Shown: in pieces, positions 1 to 6,511 of the stretch
Position numbering within the stretch: position 1 is the first letter of the stretch
Layout of the letters: every line of letters starts with the position of its first letter
NCBI GenBank assembly: GCA_947251855.1
Contig: CAMXUZ010000148.1
Location: 1-15,922, forward strand
DNA from: an uncultured Ruaniaceae bacterium
GTDB taxonomy: Bacteria > Actinomycetota > Actinomycetes > Actinomycetales > Beutenbergiaceae
Reading direction: 5' to 3'
DNA: 15,922 bases
Notes under the pieces: model-generated
Told to the model about the DNA's origin: nothing
What the model saw: only the letters and a program-made list of their open reading frames with translations
Database searches by the model: none
Position numbers and translations under genes: made by a program

Positions 1-786
1 GATCAACCAACCGATGAGGGCGCCGAAGATGATGGAGATTTCTCGCACGGGCGCGACGATGGAGATAGGCGCCGTCTTCTGTGCGGTGAGCACGAGGATA
101 TAGCCGAGTGGCCACAACAGCGCGACGGCGATTATCCGCGAGGAGTTGGCGCGCAAGACCTTCGCGCGCTGCCAGGTCTCCCGCGTCCGCAGCGCGAATG
201 GAGTGAGCAGGAGGGCCTGAGTCGTGAGCGCGAGCGTGAAATACGGAAGTGGCTCGAAGCTCCACACGGTGACGGCGCGGTTGTCCCACAGCGTGTAGGA
301 GGCGATCGTCACTCCCGTTGCTACACCGTAGAGCAGGCCCGGGTTGAACCAGTGCACCCGGCGGCTCGAGCCCGTCGCAACGAGGAGGATCCCCGCGAGC
401 ACGATGATCGCTCCCGCAAGCGCGGTGGGTCGTGGCCGCTCCCCGATGACCCCAAGAGCGACGACCATCGTCAGCAGGGGCCCCACTCCACGCGCGGTCG
501 GATAGACGACCCCGAGGTCCCCTTTCGTGTACGCCGTCTGCAGTGTGAGGAGGTACACGACGTGCAGCACGCCCGAAATTACTGGCGCAAGGGCCATCCC
601 CGCGCTCTCCGGCCAGCCATTCTGATAGAGAAACACTGCCGTGATCGGCAGGAGGAGCGCCGAAGCGAGGACGAGGTACGCCCACACGAACACGTACGGG
701 TTGCCCGTCGCCGATTTTGCGATGGCGTTCCAGACCGCATGCGAGATCGCGGCGACGAGAAGCAGCGTCAGCGCGAAGGGCTCCAT
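1..786 (-). CDS. EamA/DMT-family membrane transporter (3' end outside window)
   Basis: Reading the minus strand from the ATG at 786 gives 262 uninterrupted residues that run off the left edge, so about 25-30 C-terminal residues are missing if it has the usual family length. The protein starts MEPFALTLLLVAAISHAVWN and is hydrophobic throughout, with about nine predicted helices visible. Family-like stretches are the first-helix HAVWNAIAK, the end of the first repeat (GERPRPTALAGAIIVLAGILL) and, in the second repeat, APISIVAPVREISIIFGAL. EamA proteins of the drug/metabolite transporter superfamily are inner-membrane exporters or exchangers of small metabolites; the substrate cannot be told here. 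An AAGG lies 4 nt before the ATG. It lies 92 bp downstream of the two-component system on the same strand, so it may be co-transcribed with it, or it may have its own promoter (a TAGGCT -10-like element is at 796-801). Confidence 0.85.
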   Translation of the reverse strand, partial: MEPFALTLLLVAAISHAVWNAIAKSATGNPYVFVWAYLVLASALLLPITAVFLYQNGWPESAGMALAPVISGVLHVVYLLTLQTAYTKGDLGVVYPTARGVGPLLTMVVALGVIGERPRPTALAGAIIVLAGILLVATGSSRRVHWFNPGLLYGVATGVTIASYTLWDNRAVTVWSFEPLPYFTLALTTQALLLTPFALRTRETWQRAKVLRANSSRIIAVALLWPLGYILVLTAQKTAPISIVAPVREISIIFGALIGWLI

Positions 787-851
787 GCAACCTTGAGCCT
801 ACTGGTCACCGCTTGCGGATATCGCGCAATAGCGGCGCGGGCGCACTTTTC

Positions 852-905
852 CTGGGCGGGCCTTTACTGGGTTGGCCTTTACTGGGCGGGCCTTTTCTGG
901 GCGAG
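852..905. repeat. 15-bp tandem repeat, about 3.6 copies, spanning a gene's stop codon
   Basis: On the plus strand the unit CTGGGCGGGCCTTTA occurs at 852-866, then CTGGGTTGGCCTTTA at 867-881, CTGGGCGGGCCTTTT at 882-896 and a partial CTGGGCGAG at 897-905. Copies differ by one to three bases. The period equals five codons. On the minus strand the array forms the last codons of the response regulator gene, its TAA stop (879-881), a second in-frame TAA in the next copy, and the start of the 3' untranslated region. It is a short minisatellite, probably made by replication slippage; it is not an inverted repeat and does not look like a terminator. Confidence 0.9.
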
Positions 906-1532
906 TTCGACGCGAGAGGTCGCCCCGGTCTTCGTGTACAGCGAGCCGACGTGGGTCTTCACGGTCGTGATACCGATCCCGAGCGCGCTCGCGATCTGCT
1001 TATTACTCTCTCCGAGCGCGAGCCGCTCCCACACCTGCCGTTCCCGCTCCGTCAACTCCGGAAGTGGGTGCGGCGGCTCCGCCGACGGCGAAGGAGCGGC
1101 CGGCGAAGCGCTCGTGTACCGGTCGATGACGCCCGCGGTGATCGCCGGGTCGAGCACGTGCCGGTTCGCCGCGACGTGGCGGACCGCGAGCACGAGTTCG
1201 GTGCCTGACGTCGTCTTCAATAAGAATCCGTGTGCGCCGGCGGCGAGGGCAGAGGAGATGAGATCGTCGGAGTCGAAGGTGGTGAGTACCAGGACGCGGG
1301 CTCGGGTTTCGGCGGTGATGCGTTCGGTGGCCCAAATCCCGTCCTTGCCCGGCATCCGGAGATCAACCAGCGCGACGTCGGGGGAATGCTCCACGCACAG
1401 GGTGGGCGCTTCGAAGCCGTCCGCGGCCTGCCCAACCACCTCGATCCCGGGGTCTGTACTCAAGATTGCCGCGACTCCGCTCCGCACGGGTTCGTGATCG
1501 TCAGCAATGATGACGCGCACTCCTTCACTCAC
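879..1532 (-). CDS. NarL/LuxR-family response regulator
   Basis: A 217-residue two-component response regulator. The N-terminal receiver domain (about 5-120) has the acidic pocket D11-D12, phosphoacceptor D57 in ALVDLRMPG, and the conserved Lys in GFLLKTT. The C-terminal GerE-type helix-turn-helix (about 150-212) contains LTERERQVWERLALGESNKQ and IGITTVKTHVGSLYTK, the recognition-helix region of this family. It binds DNA when phosphorylated by the kinase encoded just upstream. The chosen start is GTG at 1532: an AAAGGAG box lies 5 nt upstream, and the start overlaps the kinase stop by 8 nt (GTGAGTGA), indicating translational coupling. A longer reading to 1724 would overlap the kinase extensively and has no receiver homology. 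Oddly, the C-terminus (AQKRPAQ) and the stop codon are built from copies of a 15-bp tandem repeat. Target genes are unknown. Confidence 0.93.
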   Translation of the reverse strand: MSEGVRVIIADDHEPVRSGVAAILSTDPGIEVVGQAADGFEAPTLCVEHSPDVALVDLRMPGKDGIWATERITAETRARVLVLTTFDSDDLISSALAAGAHGFLLKTTSGTELVLAVRHVAANRHVLDPAITAGVIDRYTSASPAAPSPSAEPPHPLPELTERERQVWERLALGESNKQIASALGIGITTVKTHVGSLYTKTGATSRVELAQKRPAQ

Positions 1533-2688
1533 GCTGACTCCTTTCCGGGAGGATGATCGCGGCGCGCCACGTCGCTGTGCTGCTGGGCTCGCCGCTGGGT
1601 TCTTCGCCCGGCCCCGCGCCCGCGAGGAGCTCCCCGCCGATGCTTTCGAGCAACTTCCGTGCCCCCGCCAGCCCGGCTCCGCCCCCGATCTCCCCACCGG
1701 AGGGTGGTGAGTCCGAAATCGCATTCGAGACGGTCAGCTGTTTTTCGTCGATCTCGACGGCGATGTCTCCGCTGCCGTGCTTGACCGCGTTGGCGATCGC
1801 TTCCGTGAGCACACGGGCGAGGACGCCGGACTTCAGTGAGCCGAACGAGGCGAGCCGCTCCTCGAGCGTTGGTCGATCTGGGACCCACTCCAGTTCCCGC
1901 CCGGCGGGCAGGAGGTGGTCGAGCGTGAGCATCGCCGAGTCCGTCTCCCCGCCCCCGCCGGGGGCGGCGCTGAGCACGTCGATGAGATTGCGCAGTTCCG
2001 TATGCGCGTGGTCCGTGCCGGCTTTCGCCTTCCCCAGCGTTTCAACGATCTTCGCGGAGTCGCTCTCGGGCGAGGCGTACAAGAGCTTCGCCGCTTCGAT
2101 GTGCAGGCCCGCCACGGCGATGTGATTGGCGACGAGATCGTGCAGGTCGTGGGCGATCCGTTCCTGCAGGTCCACCTGCTGCTGGTAGTGCCGGGCGAGG
2201 AGGTCGGCACTGGTTCGAGTGCGTTCGCTGCGTACGTTCCACCCCCAGATCGCGGATATCGCGATGATCAGCGCCCATTGCGCGGTGAGTTGATAAATAC
2301 CGGCCTTGGGTCGGGCGATGATCAACGCGAGCAGGCACGCGGCGGTGAGGAGGATCGTGATCTTGAGGGTCAACCGCAGGCGCTCATCCGAGCTGTACTT
2401 CACGGCCGCGTAGATGAGGTCGGTGAGTGCGACGACGACGCCCACGGTACCGCCGTGAAGAACATCGACGACGACGACCGGTACAGCGAGGGCGAGCGTG
2501 AGTGTGGGCACGCGCGAGCGGAACACGGCGAGCACGACGAGGCCGAGGAGGGTGAGGACGGCGGCCGTAGTGCTCGGCGGGAACGCGGCGGCGGCGGACC
2601 ACAGCGGGTGGATCCCGAGCGCAATCGCAGTGAGACCGATCGCGAGCCAGATCGCCGCAACCGCGAGATCGCGTTTGGCAGACACCAT
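1525..2688 (-). CDS. Two-component sensor histidine kinase (HisKA_3 type)
   Basis: A 387-residue membrane sensor kinase. Residues 1-155 are mostly hydrophobic with about five to six transmembrane segments and no large extracellular domain, as in DesK/LiaS-like sensors that read membrane or intramembrane signals. The HisKA_3 dimerisation region (about 172-235) carries the phosphoacceptor H183 in RIAHDLHDLVANHI. The HATPase_c domain follows, with the N box TEAIANAVKHG (N300) and a glycine-rich G box GGGAGLAGARKLLESIGG (335-352). The residue before DLHD is His180 instead of the usual Arg. The ATG at 2688 has a GGAGG box (2695-2699) 6 nt upstream. It is the first gene of the kinase-regulator pair and overlaps the regulator by 8 nt. 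Signal and targets cannot be inferred. Confidence 0.93.
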   Translation of the reverse strand: MVSAKRDLAVAAIWLAIGLTAIALGIHPLWSAAAAFPPSTTAAVLTLLGLVVLAVFRSRVPTLTLALAVPVVVVDVLHGGTVGVVVALTDLIYAAVKYSSDERLRLTLKITILLTAACLLALIIARPKAGIYQLTAQWALIIAISAIWGWNVRSERTRTSADLLARHYQQQVDLQERIAHDLHDLVANHIAVAGLHIEAAKLLYASPESDSAKIVETLGKAKAGTDHAHTELRNLIDVLSAAPGGGGETDSAMLTLDHLLPAGRELEWVPDRPTLEERLASFGSLKSGVLARVLTEAIANAVKHGSGDIAVEIDEKQLTVSNAISDSPPSGGEIGGGAGLAGARKLLESIGGELLAGAGPGEEPSGEPSSTATWRAAIILPERSQRE

Positions 2689-2808
2689 TCCGTTCCTCCA
2701 CGCACCAATCTATCGCGGCGCGGCGGGCCGCCACCTCATTCGATCGAAGGAGAGCCAAGTGGCCGAGGGGAGGATGCGCCGTCCATACCCGCGACGAACA
2801 ATGACGGT

Positions 2809-3384
2809 ATGAACATCGTCCTAGTTGGAATCCTCATCAGCGAGATCGGATTCTGGGTATTCCTCGGTGCCGGGCTCGTCGCCCGCTACCTGCTGCGCAT
2901 GACCCGGTTGTCGACGGTGCTGCTGCTTGGGATGCCCGTTCTCGATATGGTGCTCTTGACCCTGCTGACGTGGGACATGCTCATCAACGACGCCACAGCG
3001 ACCTTCAGCCACGGGCTCGGAGCCGTCTATTTAGGCTTCACGATCGCGTTCGGGCGCTCCATCATCGCCCGGGTCGATGCGTGGTTCGCGCACCGGTTCG
3101 CGTCGGGGCCGCGACCGGCAGCGATTCCCAAGCACGGGCGGCAGCGGGTCAGGCATGAATGGCGAGAGTGGGGAAAGATGCTCATCTGCGCCGGAATCTC
3201 CGTGGGAGTCCTCGGCGCGATCATCCTCATCGTGAATGATCCCGCCCGCACCGAGGAGCTCTTCGCCTGGCTCGCCCGGGTAGGGGTGGTGACGGCGGCG
3301 TGGTTCTTGGGGTGGCCGCTGTGGGCGAGCGTGGAGTACCTGTTCAAAGGCGACCCATCTCCACAAGCAGAACCCCACCCATGA
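2809..3384 (+). CDS. Membrane protein of unknown function, five predicted helices
   Basis: A 191-residue protein I do not recognise. Helices are predicted near residues 4-24, 33-54, 63-83, 121-143 and 151-170. A basic, polar loop (about 88-120: RFASGPRPAAIPKHG then RQRVRHEWREW) separates the first three helices from the last two and is probably cytoplasmic. The ATG at 2809 was chosen because hydrophobic sequence begins there; the open frame upstream is arginine- and acid-rich and runs antisense to the kinase gene. No ribosome binding site is evident. The gene is divergent from the sensor kinase (120-bp gap) and converges on the SMR genes, overlapping the end of the first by 41 bp (3344-3384). 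It may be co-regulated with the divergent kinase, but nothing in the sequence proves it. Confidence 0.75.
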   Translation: MNIVLVGILISEIGFWVFLGAGLVARYLLRMTRLSTVLLLGMPVLDMVLLTLLTWDMLINDATATFSHGLGAVYLGFTIAFGRSIIARVDAWFAHRFASGPRPAAIPKHGRQRVRHEWREWGKMLICAGISVGVLGAIILIVNDPARTEELFAWLARVGVVTAAWFLGWPLWASVEYLFKGDPSPQAEPHP

Positions 3385-3664
3385 TGAGCGCGACGCCGAG
3401 GGCCATCACCCATGTGAACGGCTCCTTGAAAAGGTACTTGCCGAGGATCGCCGTCAACGCGACCCCGGCTGCCGTCCAGACGCCGTAGGCGACAGAAAGC
3501 GGCATCCCCGCGGAGAGGGAGAGGCTCAGCAGCACGAAGGCGACGACGTATCCAGTGGCGACGAGTCCGTACCACGCGGTTCGCGAACTGACGGCCATGC
3601 GTAGCGAGAGCGCGGCGACGACCTCGCAGGCGATGGCGATACTCAGGTAGACCCACGCGATCAC
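3344..3664 (-). CDS. Small multidrug resistance (SMR) family transporter, subunit 2 of a pair
   Basis: A 106-residue, four-helix protein of canonical SMR length. The essential membrane glutamate is E14 (AIACEVVAALSLR), and Y60 and W63 (SVAYGVWTAAGVALTA) fall at the same numbers as in E. coli EmrE. The loop KYLFKEPFTWVMALGVALI leads into helix 4. SMR proteins are proton-coupled antiporters that export quaternary ammonium compounds, guanidinium or related cations. The start is a GTG at 3664 that overlaps the stop of the upstream SMR gene by 4 nt (GTGA), so the two are translationally coupled and probably make a heterodimer like other paired SMRs (EbrAB, YkkCD). Its last 41 bp are antisense to the end of the convergent membrane-protein gene. 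The substrate subclass (Qac or Gdx) is not clear from the motifs. Confidence 0.93.
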   Translation of the reverse strand: MIAWVYLSIAIACEVVAALSLRMAVSSRTAWYGLVATGYVVAFVLLSLSLSAGMPLSVAYGVWTAAGVALTAILGKYLFKEPFTWVMALGVALIMGGVLLVEMGRL

Positions 3665-4128
3665 GTTCGTTCACCCTCTTCGGGATCGTTCGGGCCATTG
3701 ACATTGGGAGATTTCCCGTCCTCGTCGGGAGGCGTGCCATACTCGGCCGCAAGATGTCCGTAGCTCAGCGCGGCCGACGCTCTCCGTTTCGCGACGCCGG
3801 AGCCTAGTTCGATGCAAACCACTCCGGCGATGATGAGGCCGATGCCGGCCCACATCACGGGAGTGACTGGTTCGTTGAAAATCACCATGGAGGCAACCGC
3901 CGTGAGGGCGACGCCGCTCGCTCCCCAGATTCCGTATGCGACGCCGATTCCGATCCCGGCGCGCAGTACGAATGAGAGCAGCCCGAACGCCGCCGTGAAG
4001 GCGACCACGACCACGGCGTAAAGCCACGGGTAGTCCAGCGCGCCCCGTAATGAGACGGAGCCGGTGACTTCCGTGACGATAGCGATCGCAAGGAACAGAT
4101 ATCCCTGCCGAAAATCCGGTTGGGCCAC
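3661..4128 (-). CDS. SMR family transporter with C-terminal tail, subunit 1 of a pair
   Basis: A 155-residue protein whose first 110 residues form a four-helix SMR core. The proton-coupling glutamate is E20 (IAIVTEVTGSVSLRG), and W68 lies in GVAYGIWGASGVALTAV. A hydrophilic, acidic tail of about 45 residues (111-155, ending DPEEGERT) follows helix 4; typical SMR proteins stop there. The tail may simply preserve the reading frame up to the 4-nt overlap with the next SMR gene, or it may mark the cytoplasmic face of one subunit. The GTG at 4128 is chosen because it lies just before the SMR core and 6 nt downstream of a TATCCT -10-like box, which suggests a leaderless mRNA. The open frame continues upstream to 4431, but that would run through a tandem repeat and past the divergent HNH start, so I reject it. 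No Shine-Dalgarno sequence is seen. Confidence 0.85.
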   Translation of the reverse strand: MAQPDFRQGYLFLAIAIVTEVTGSVSLRGALDYPWLYAVVVVAFTAAFGLLSFVLRAGIGIGVAYGIWGASGVALTAVASMVIFNEPVTPVMWAGIGLIIAGVVCIELGSGVAKRRASAALSYGHLAAEYGTPPDEDGKSPNVNGPNDPEEGERT

Positions 4129-4134
4129 CGAACC

Positions 4135-4140
4135 AGGATA
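4135..4140 (-). promoter_or_regulatory. Probable -10 box of the SMR pair
   Basis: The minus-strand hexamer TATCCT ends 6 nt before the GTG at 4128, the spacing expected if transcription begins at the start codon itself. Only a weak -35 match lies upstream (around 4158-4165). No ribosome binding site is present, which also favours a leaderless message. Confidence 0.45.
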
Positions 4141-4238
4141 GCTGGCGGGCAGGAGGGATGAAGAACTTTGTAGAGATCGGCGCCAGCCATCCTTGGCGGA
4201 TTCCTCTGAGCACGGTTGCCGCTGAGGCATTCGTCGCT

Positions 4239-4313
4239 GGCACCTTCGTACCGGGAGCGTGCGCACCCGGCGCGTGCGTACCGGTCGCGTGCATACCGGG
4301 CACGTTCGCTCCC
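4239..4313. repeat. 15-bp tandem repeat, five diverged copies, between divergent genes
   Basis: Five head-to-tail units occur at 4239-4253, 4254-4268, 4269-4283, 4284-4298 and 4299-4313, with consensus GGCGCGTGCGTACCG. A degenerate unit can be seen on each side (4224-4238 and 4314-4328). Read in the plus frame the units encode GTFVP, GACAP, GACVP, VACIP and GTFAP, so Pro is invariant and Gly nearly so, with synonymous changes in those codons. However, no convincing start or ribosome binding site serves that frame, and it runs through the HNH promoter into the HNH gene. The array lies in the 271-bp gap between the SMR pair and the HNH gene, upstream of both promoters. Confidence 0.88.
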
Positions 4314-4366
4314 GAAGCTGGCTCACCGGAGCGAGCGAAATTCTGTTCGACTTTTCCCCAGCCCCC

Positions 4367-4394
4367 TTGCGCGCTCGAACGGACGTGCTATAAT
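4367..4394 (+). promoter_or_regulatory. Sigma-70-type promoter of the HNH gene, leaderless
   Basis: A perfect TATAAT (4389-4394) is preceded by TTGCGC (4367-4372) at a 16-nt spacing. The ATG of the HNH gene starts only 5 nt after the -10 box, so transcription should begin at or next to the start codon, giving a leaderless mRNA with no ribosome binding site. A perfect AT-rich -10 box stands out in this GC-rich sequence. Confidence 0.75.
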
Positions 4395-4399
4395 TGGGT

Positions 4400-6511
4400 A
4401 TGGCATACACCGATAAGACCCCAGCGATCACGGCACCGTCGCAGGTGCTGGAGGGGTTGGAGGGTGCGCGGGATCAGCTTCGGCTTCTGGAGCAGGGGAT
4501 GGTCGTTCTCGCCGTCGAATGGGTTAAGCACCATCCGGGCGAAGCGTCGGCGCAGATGGATGTTGCGGCGATGTCGAGGAGTGATTCCGGGGCTGACGGC
4601 GGGTCGGCGCGTGGTGCCGCGCGCGCTTACCGGGCGTTTTCGCGTTTCGACGATGGGCAGCGGGGCTGGGATCTGCTTGCCGCGATGGGATGCCTTCACT
4701 TCGACGATTTCCAGCTTCCTGAATTCGCGATCGCGGCGGGACTGACGGAGTATTCGGCTCGTAAACTTCTTCGAGAATCGCTGATGCTCGTGCACCTGCT
4801 GCCGCGCGTGTGGTCGAGAGTCCTTGAGGGAGGCTTGGATGTCTGGAGAGCGCGGGCGCTCGCGAGTGACTGTTGGGACCTGCCGCCTGAGGCGATCGAG
4901 TTCATTGATGCGCAGATGTCAGATGTAACGGCGCGCGTGACAAAGACGTCGCGTGAGCGGATCGTTGCTGAGGCTCGCCGGCGCTTTGAAGAGGCAGAGG
5001 AGTCTGCCGTGGAGGAGCGGGCGATGGCGGAGCGCTGCGTCGAGGTGGATGTTCATCGCCAGCAGCACGGAGTGGTGCCGTTATTCGGAGAGTTGGATCT
5101 CCCTGATGCGCTTGCTCTCGATGCAGCGCTCGCGGCGGGAGCGCAGGCGCTGAAAGACTTGGGCTCAGCTGCCCCGCTCAACGTGCGCCGCTCCTGGGCT
5201 CTCGGAGACTTGGCGAGAAGCGCGAGCGGCCACGGCGCGCTCTTCTCGTTAGGCGCGACCGAAGGTCCACACACGTGCACCTGCACCTGTCGGGCTCACG
5301 AGATCTATGCGCGGGATGACGACCCACCGAGGGGCTCCTGGGTGGCCTCCGGGGCGTTGGGGTCGCCGCCCGAAGGGGCAGAGCGACCCTTCTGGAACGG
5401 CAAGGGAGCCGCTCCGCCGAAAGTGAAGCTCTTCATCCACGTCCCTTCACCCACGCCGGGATCATGCCCAACCTGCTCCACAGGCACCACTGTGCCCACT
5501 GGCACGGGAGCCGGTGCCCCTATGGACGGCAGTGCACGGGTCGAAGGTAACGGGATCGCTGGGGCGGTGATTTGTGGGCAGGAGACCGTTCGGGGATGGT
5601 TTACCCGCTCGACAACGGCGGGAGAGTTCATGCCGACGCTGTCGATCCGTTCAGTTCTCAATCTCGAGGAGGACCCGGGCACAGATTCCTATACCCCCAC
5701 CGATCGGATCAGCGACCAGGTCCGCCTGCGGAGTGAGAGTTGCATATTTCCTTTCTGCAACCGACCCGCGTGGCGCTGCGATGTCGACCATGCGGAGCCA
5801 TGGAAGCCCGACGGCGAAGGAGGGGCGACCTGCACGTGCAACCTCGCCCCGTTGTGCCGCAGCCACCATCGCCTTAAAACGCACTCGGATAATCTGCCGA
5901 CCGGCGAGGAGGCAGCCCCCGTGGGTGAGCATGCCCGCTGGACCTACGTTCACCTCGGCGAGGATGAATACTTTTGGAAGGCGCCACGAGGCCTCCGATT
6001 CATAAAAACTAGGCAGGGCACGTTCGAGGCCGCTGAGGGCGGCCGTGCTGGTGCGCCAGCACATCCGGGAGCGCCCCTCAGTCATGACGAGCGCCTGCGA
6101 CTCGCGGAGAACACGATCGAACGTCTGCTCCGCAACGCCGCCGACACTCGACCGGTCCATCACGCTGACTACTCGCCTACATCGAATTCGCGGGAGGAGG
6201 GGGAGCGCCGCGCGGAACCGGAAAACGGCGCTGTTGAGTTGCAGTTGTCGCCCGACGCAAAGATCCCGATCACGTCGAAGGCGGCAACGGAACAATTCCC
6301 TAGCGCACTGGATCCGCAAGGCTCACTGGTGGCGCCGCCGGAGCCAGCAGGGCAGGCGGAGCAGGCCGATAACGAGACGCTCGAGAGTGTGTTGATCGAT
6401 GATCTCGCCTGGCGTCTGCGAGGATCGGGCGAGGCTACGGGCGCGCAGGCGGATCTTCAAAGGTTTTCGGCGCATTTGCCGGAGCAGCACCACGGCGGCG
6501 AAGCAGCTTAA
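4400..6511 (+). CDS. DUF222 / HNH endonuclease-domain protein
   Basis: A 703-residue protein of the DUF222-HNH (13E12-repeat-like) family common in actinobacteria, often in several copies per genome; its role is unsettled. The DUF222 region covers roughly residues 15-430. The HNH nuclease motif lies at 448-495: C448-x4-C453, C460, D463-H464, N481 in CTCNLAPLC, then H489-H490 in RSHHRLKTH. His464, Asn481 and His490 are the expected catalytic trio, and the cysteines form the usual structural zinc site. A Cys-containing insertion between the halves has C293, C295, C297 (HTCTCTC) and C356, C359 (CPTC), followed by a Gly/Thr-rich linker. The C-terminal 200 residues are low-complexity and polar. 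ATG 4400 is preferred over TTG 4394 because TATAAT ends at 4394, so the TTG would lie upstream of the transcription start. The last 77 bp overlap the convergent membrane-protein gene. Confidence 0.9.
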   Translation: MAYTDKTPAITAPSQVLEGLEGARDQLRLLEQGMVVLAVEWVKHHPGEASAQMDVAAMSRSDSGADGGSARGAARAYRAFSRFDDGQRGWDLLAAMGCLHFDDFQLPEFAIAAGLTEYSARKLLRESLMLVHLLPRVWSRVLEGGLDVWRARALASDCWDLPPEAIEFIDAQMSDVTARVTKTSRERIVAEARRRFEEAEESAVEERAMAERCVEVDVHRQQHGVVPLFGELDLPDALALDAALAAGAQALKDLGSAAPLNVRRSWALGDLARSASGHGALFSLGATEGPHTCTCTCRAHEIYARDDDPPRGSWVASGALGSPPEGAERPFWNGKGAAPPKVKLFIHVPSPTPGSCPTCSTGTTVPTGTGAGAPMDGSARVEGNGIAGAVICGQETVRGWFTRSTTAGEFMPTLSIRSVLNLEEDPGTDSYTPTDRISDQVRLRSESCIFPFCNRPAWRCDVDHAEPWKPDGEGGATCTCNLAPLCRSHHRLKTHSDNLPTGEEAAPVGEHARWTYVHLGEDEYFWKAPRGLRFIKTRQGTFEAAEGGRAGAPAHPGAPLSHDERLRLAENTIERLLRNAADTRPVHHADYSPTSNSREEGERRAEPENGAVELQLSPDAKIPITSKAATEQFPSALDPQGSLVAPPEPAGQAEQADNETLESVLIDDLAWRLRGSGEATGAQADLQRFSAHLPEQHHGGEAA

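Noticed and set aside
813..829. Inverted repeat TTGCG-N7-CGCAA between the response regulator and the EamA gene.
   Set aside because: Only five base pairs with no U tract; could be chance. Too weak to call a terminator or operator without conservation data.
352..1497. Long plus-strand frame opposite the EamA and response regulator genes.
   Set aside because: Arg-rich, low-complexity product antisense to two genes with clear family motifs; an artefact of high-GC codon structure.
4129..4240. Guanidine (ykkC-type) riboswitch upstream of the SMR pair.
   Set aside because: The -10 box sits 6 nt from the start codon, leaving no leader RNA to carry a riboswitch, and no conserved aptamer segments were seen.
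4129..4431. N-terminal extension of the first SMR protein by about 100 residues.
   Set aside because: It would translate the tandem repeat into Arg/Pro/Thr-rich sequence and start inside the divergent HNH gene. SMR proteins begin right at the first helix.
4158..4745. Open plus-strand frame containing the G-A-C-V-P pentapeptide repeats, with AGGAGG just before its ATG.
   Set aside because: The AGGAGG is only 1 nt from the ATG, the frame runs through the HNH promoter and then overlaps the HNH gene out of frame. The pentapeptide pattern is explained by the 15-bp tandem repeat.
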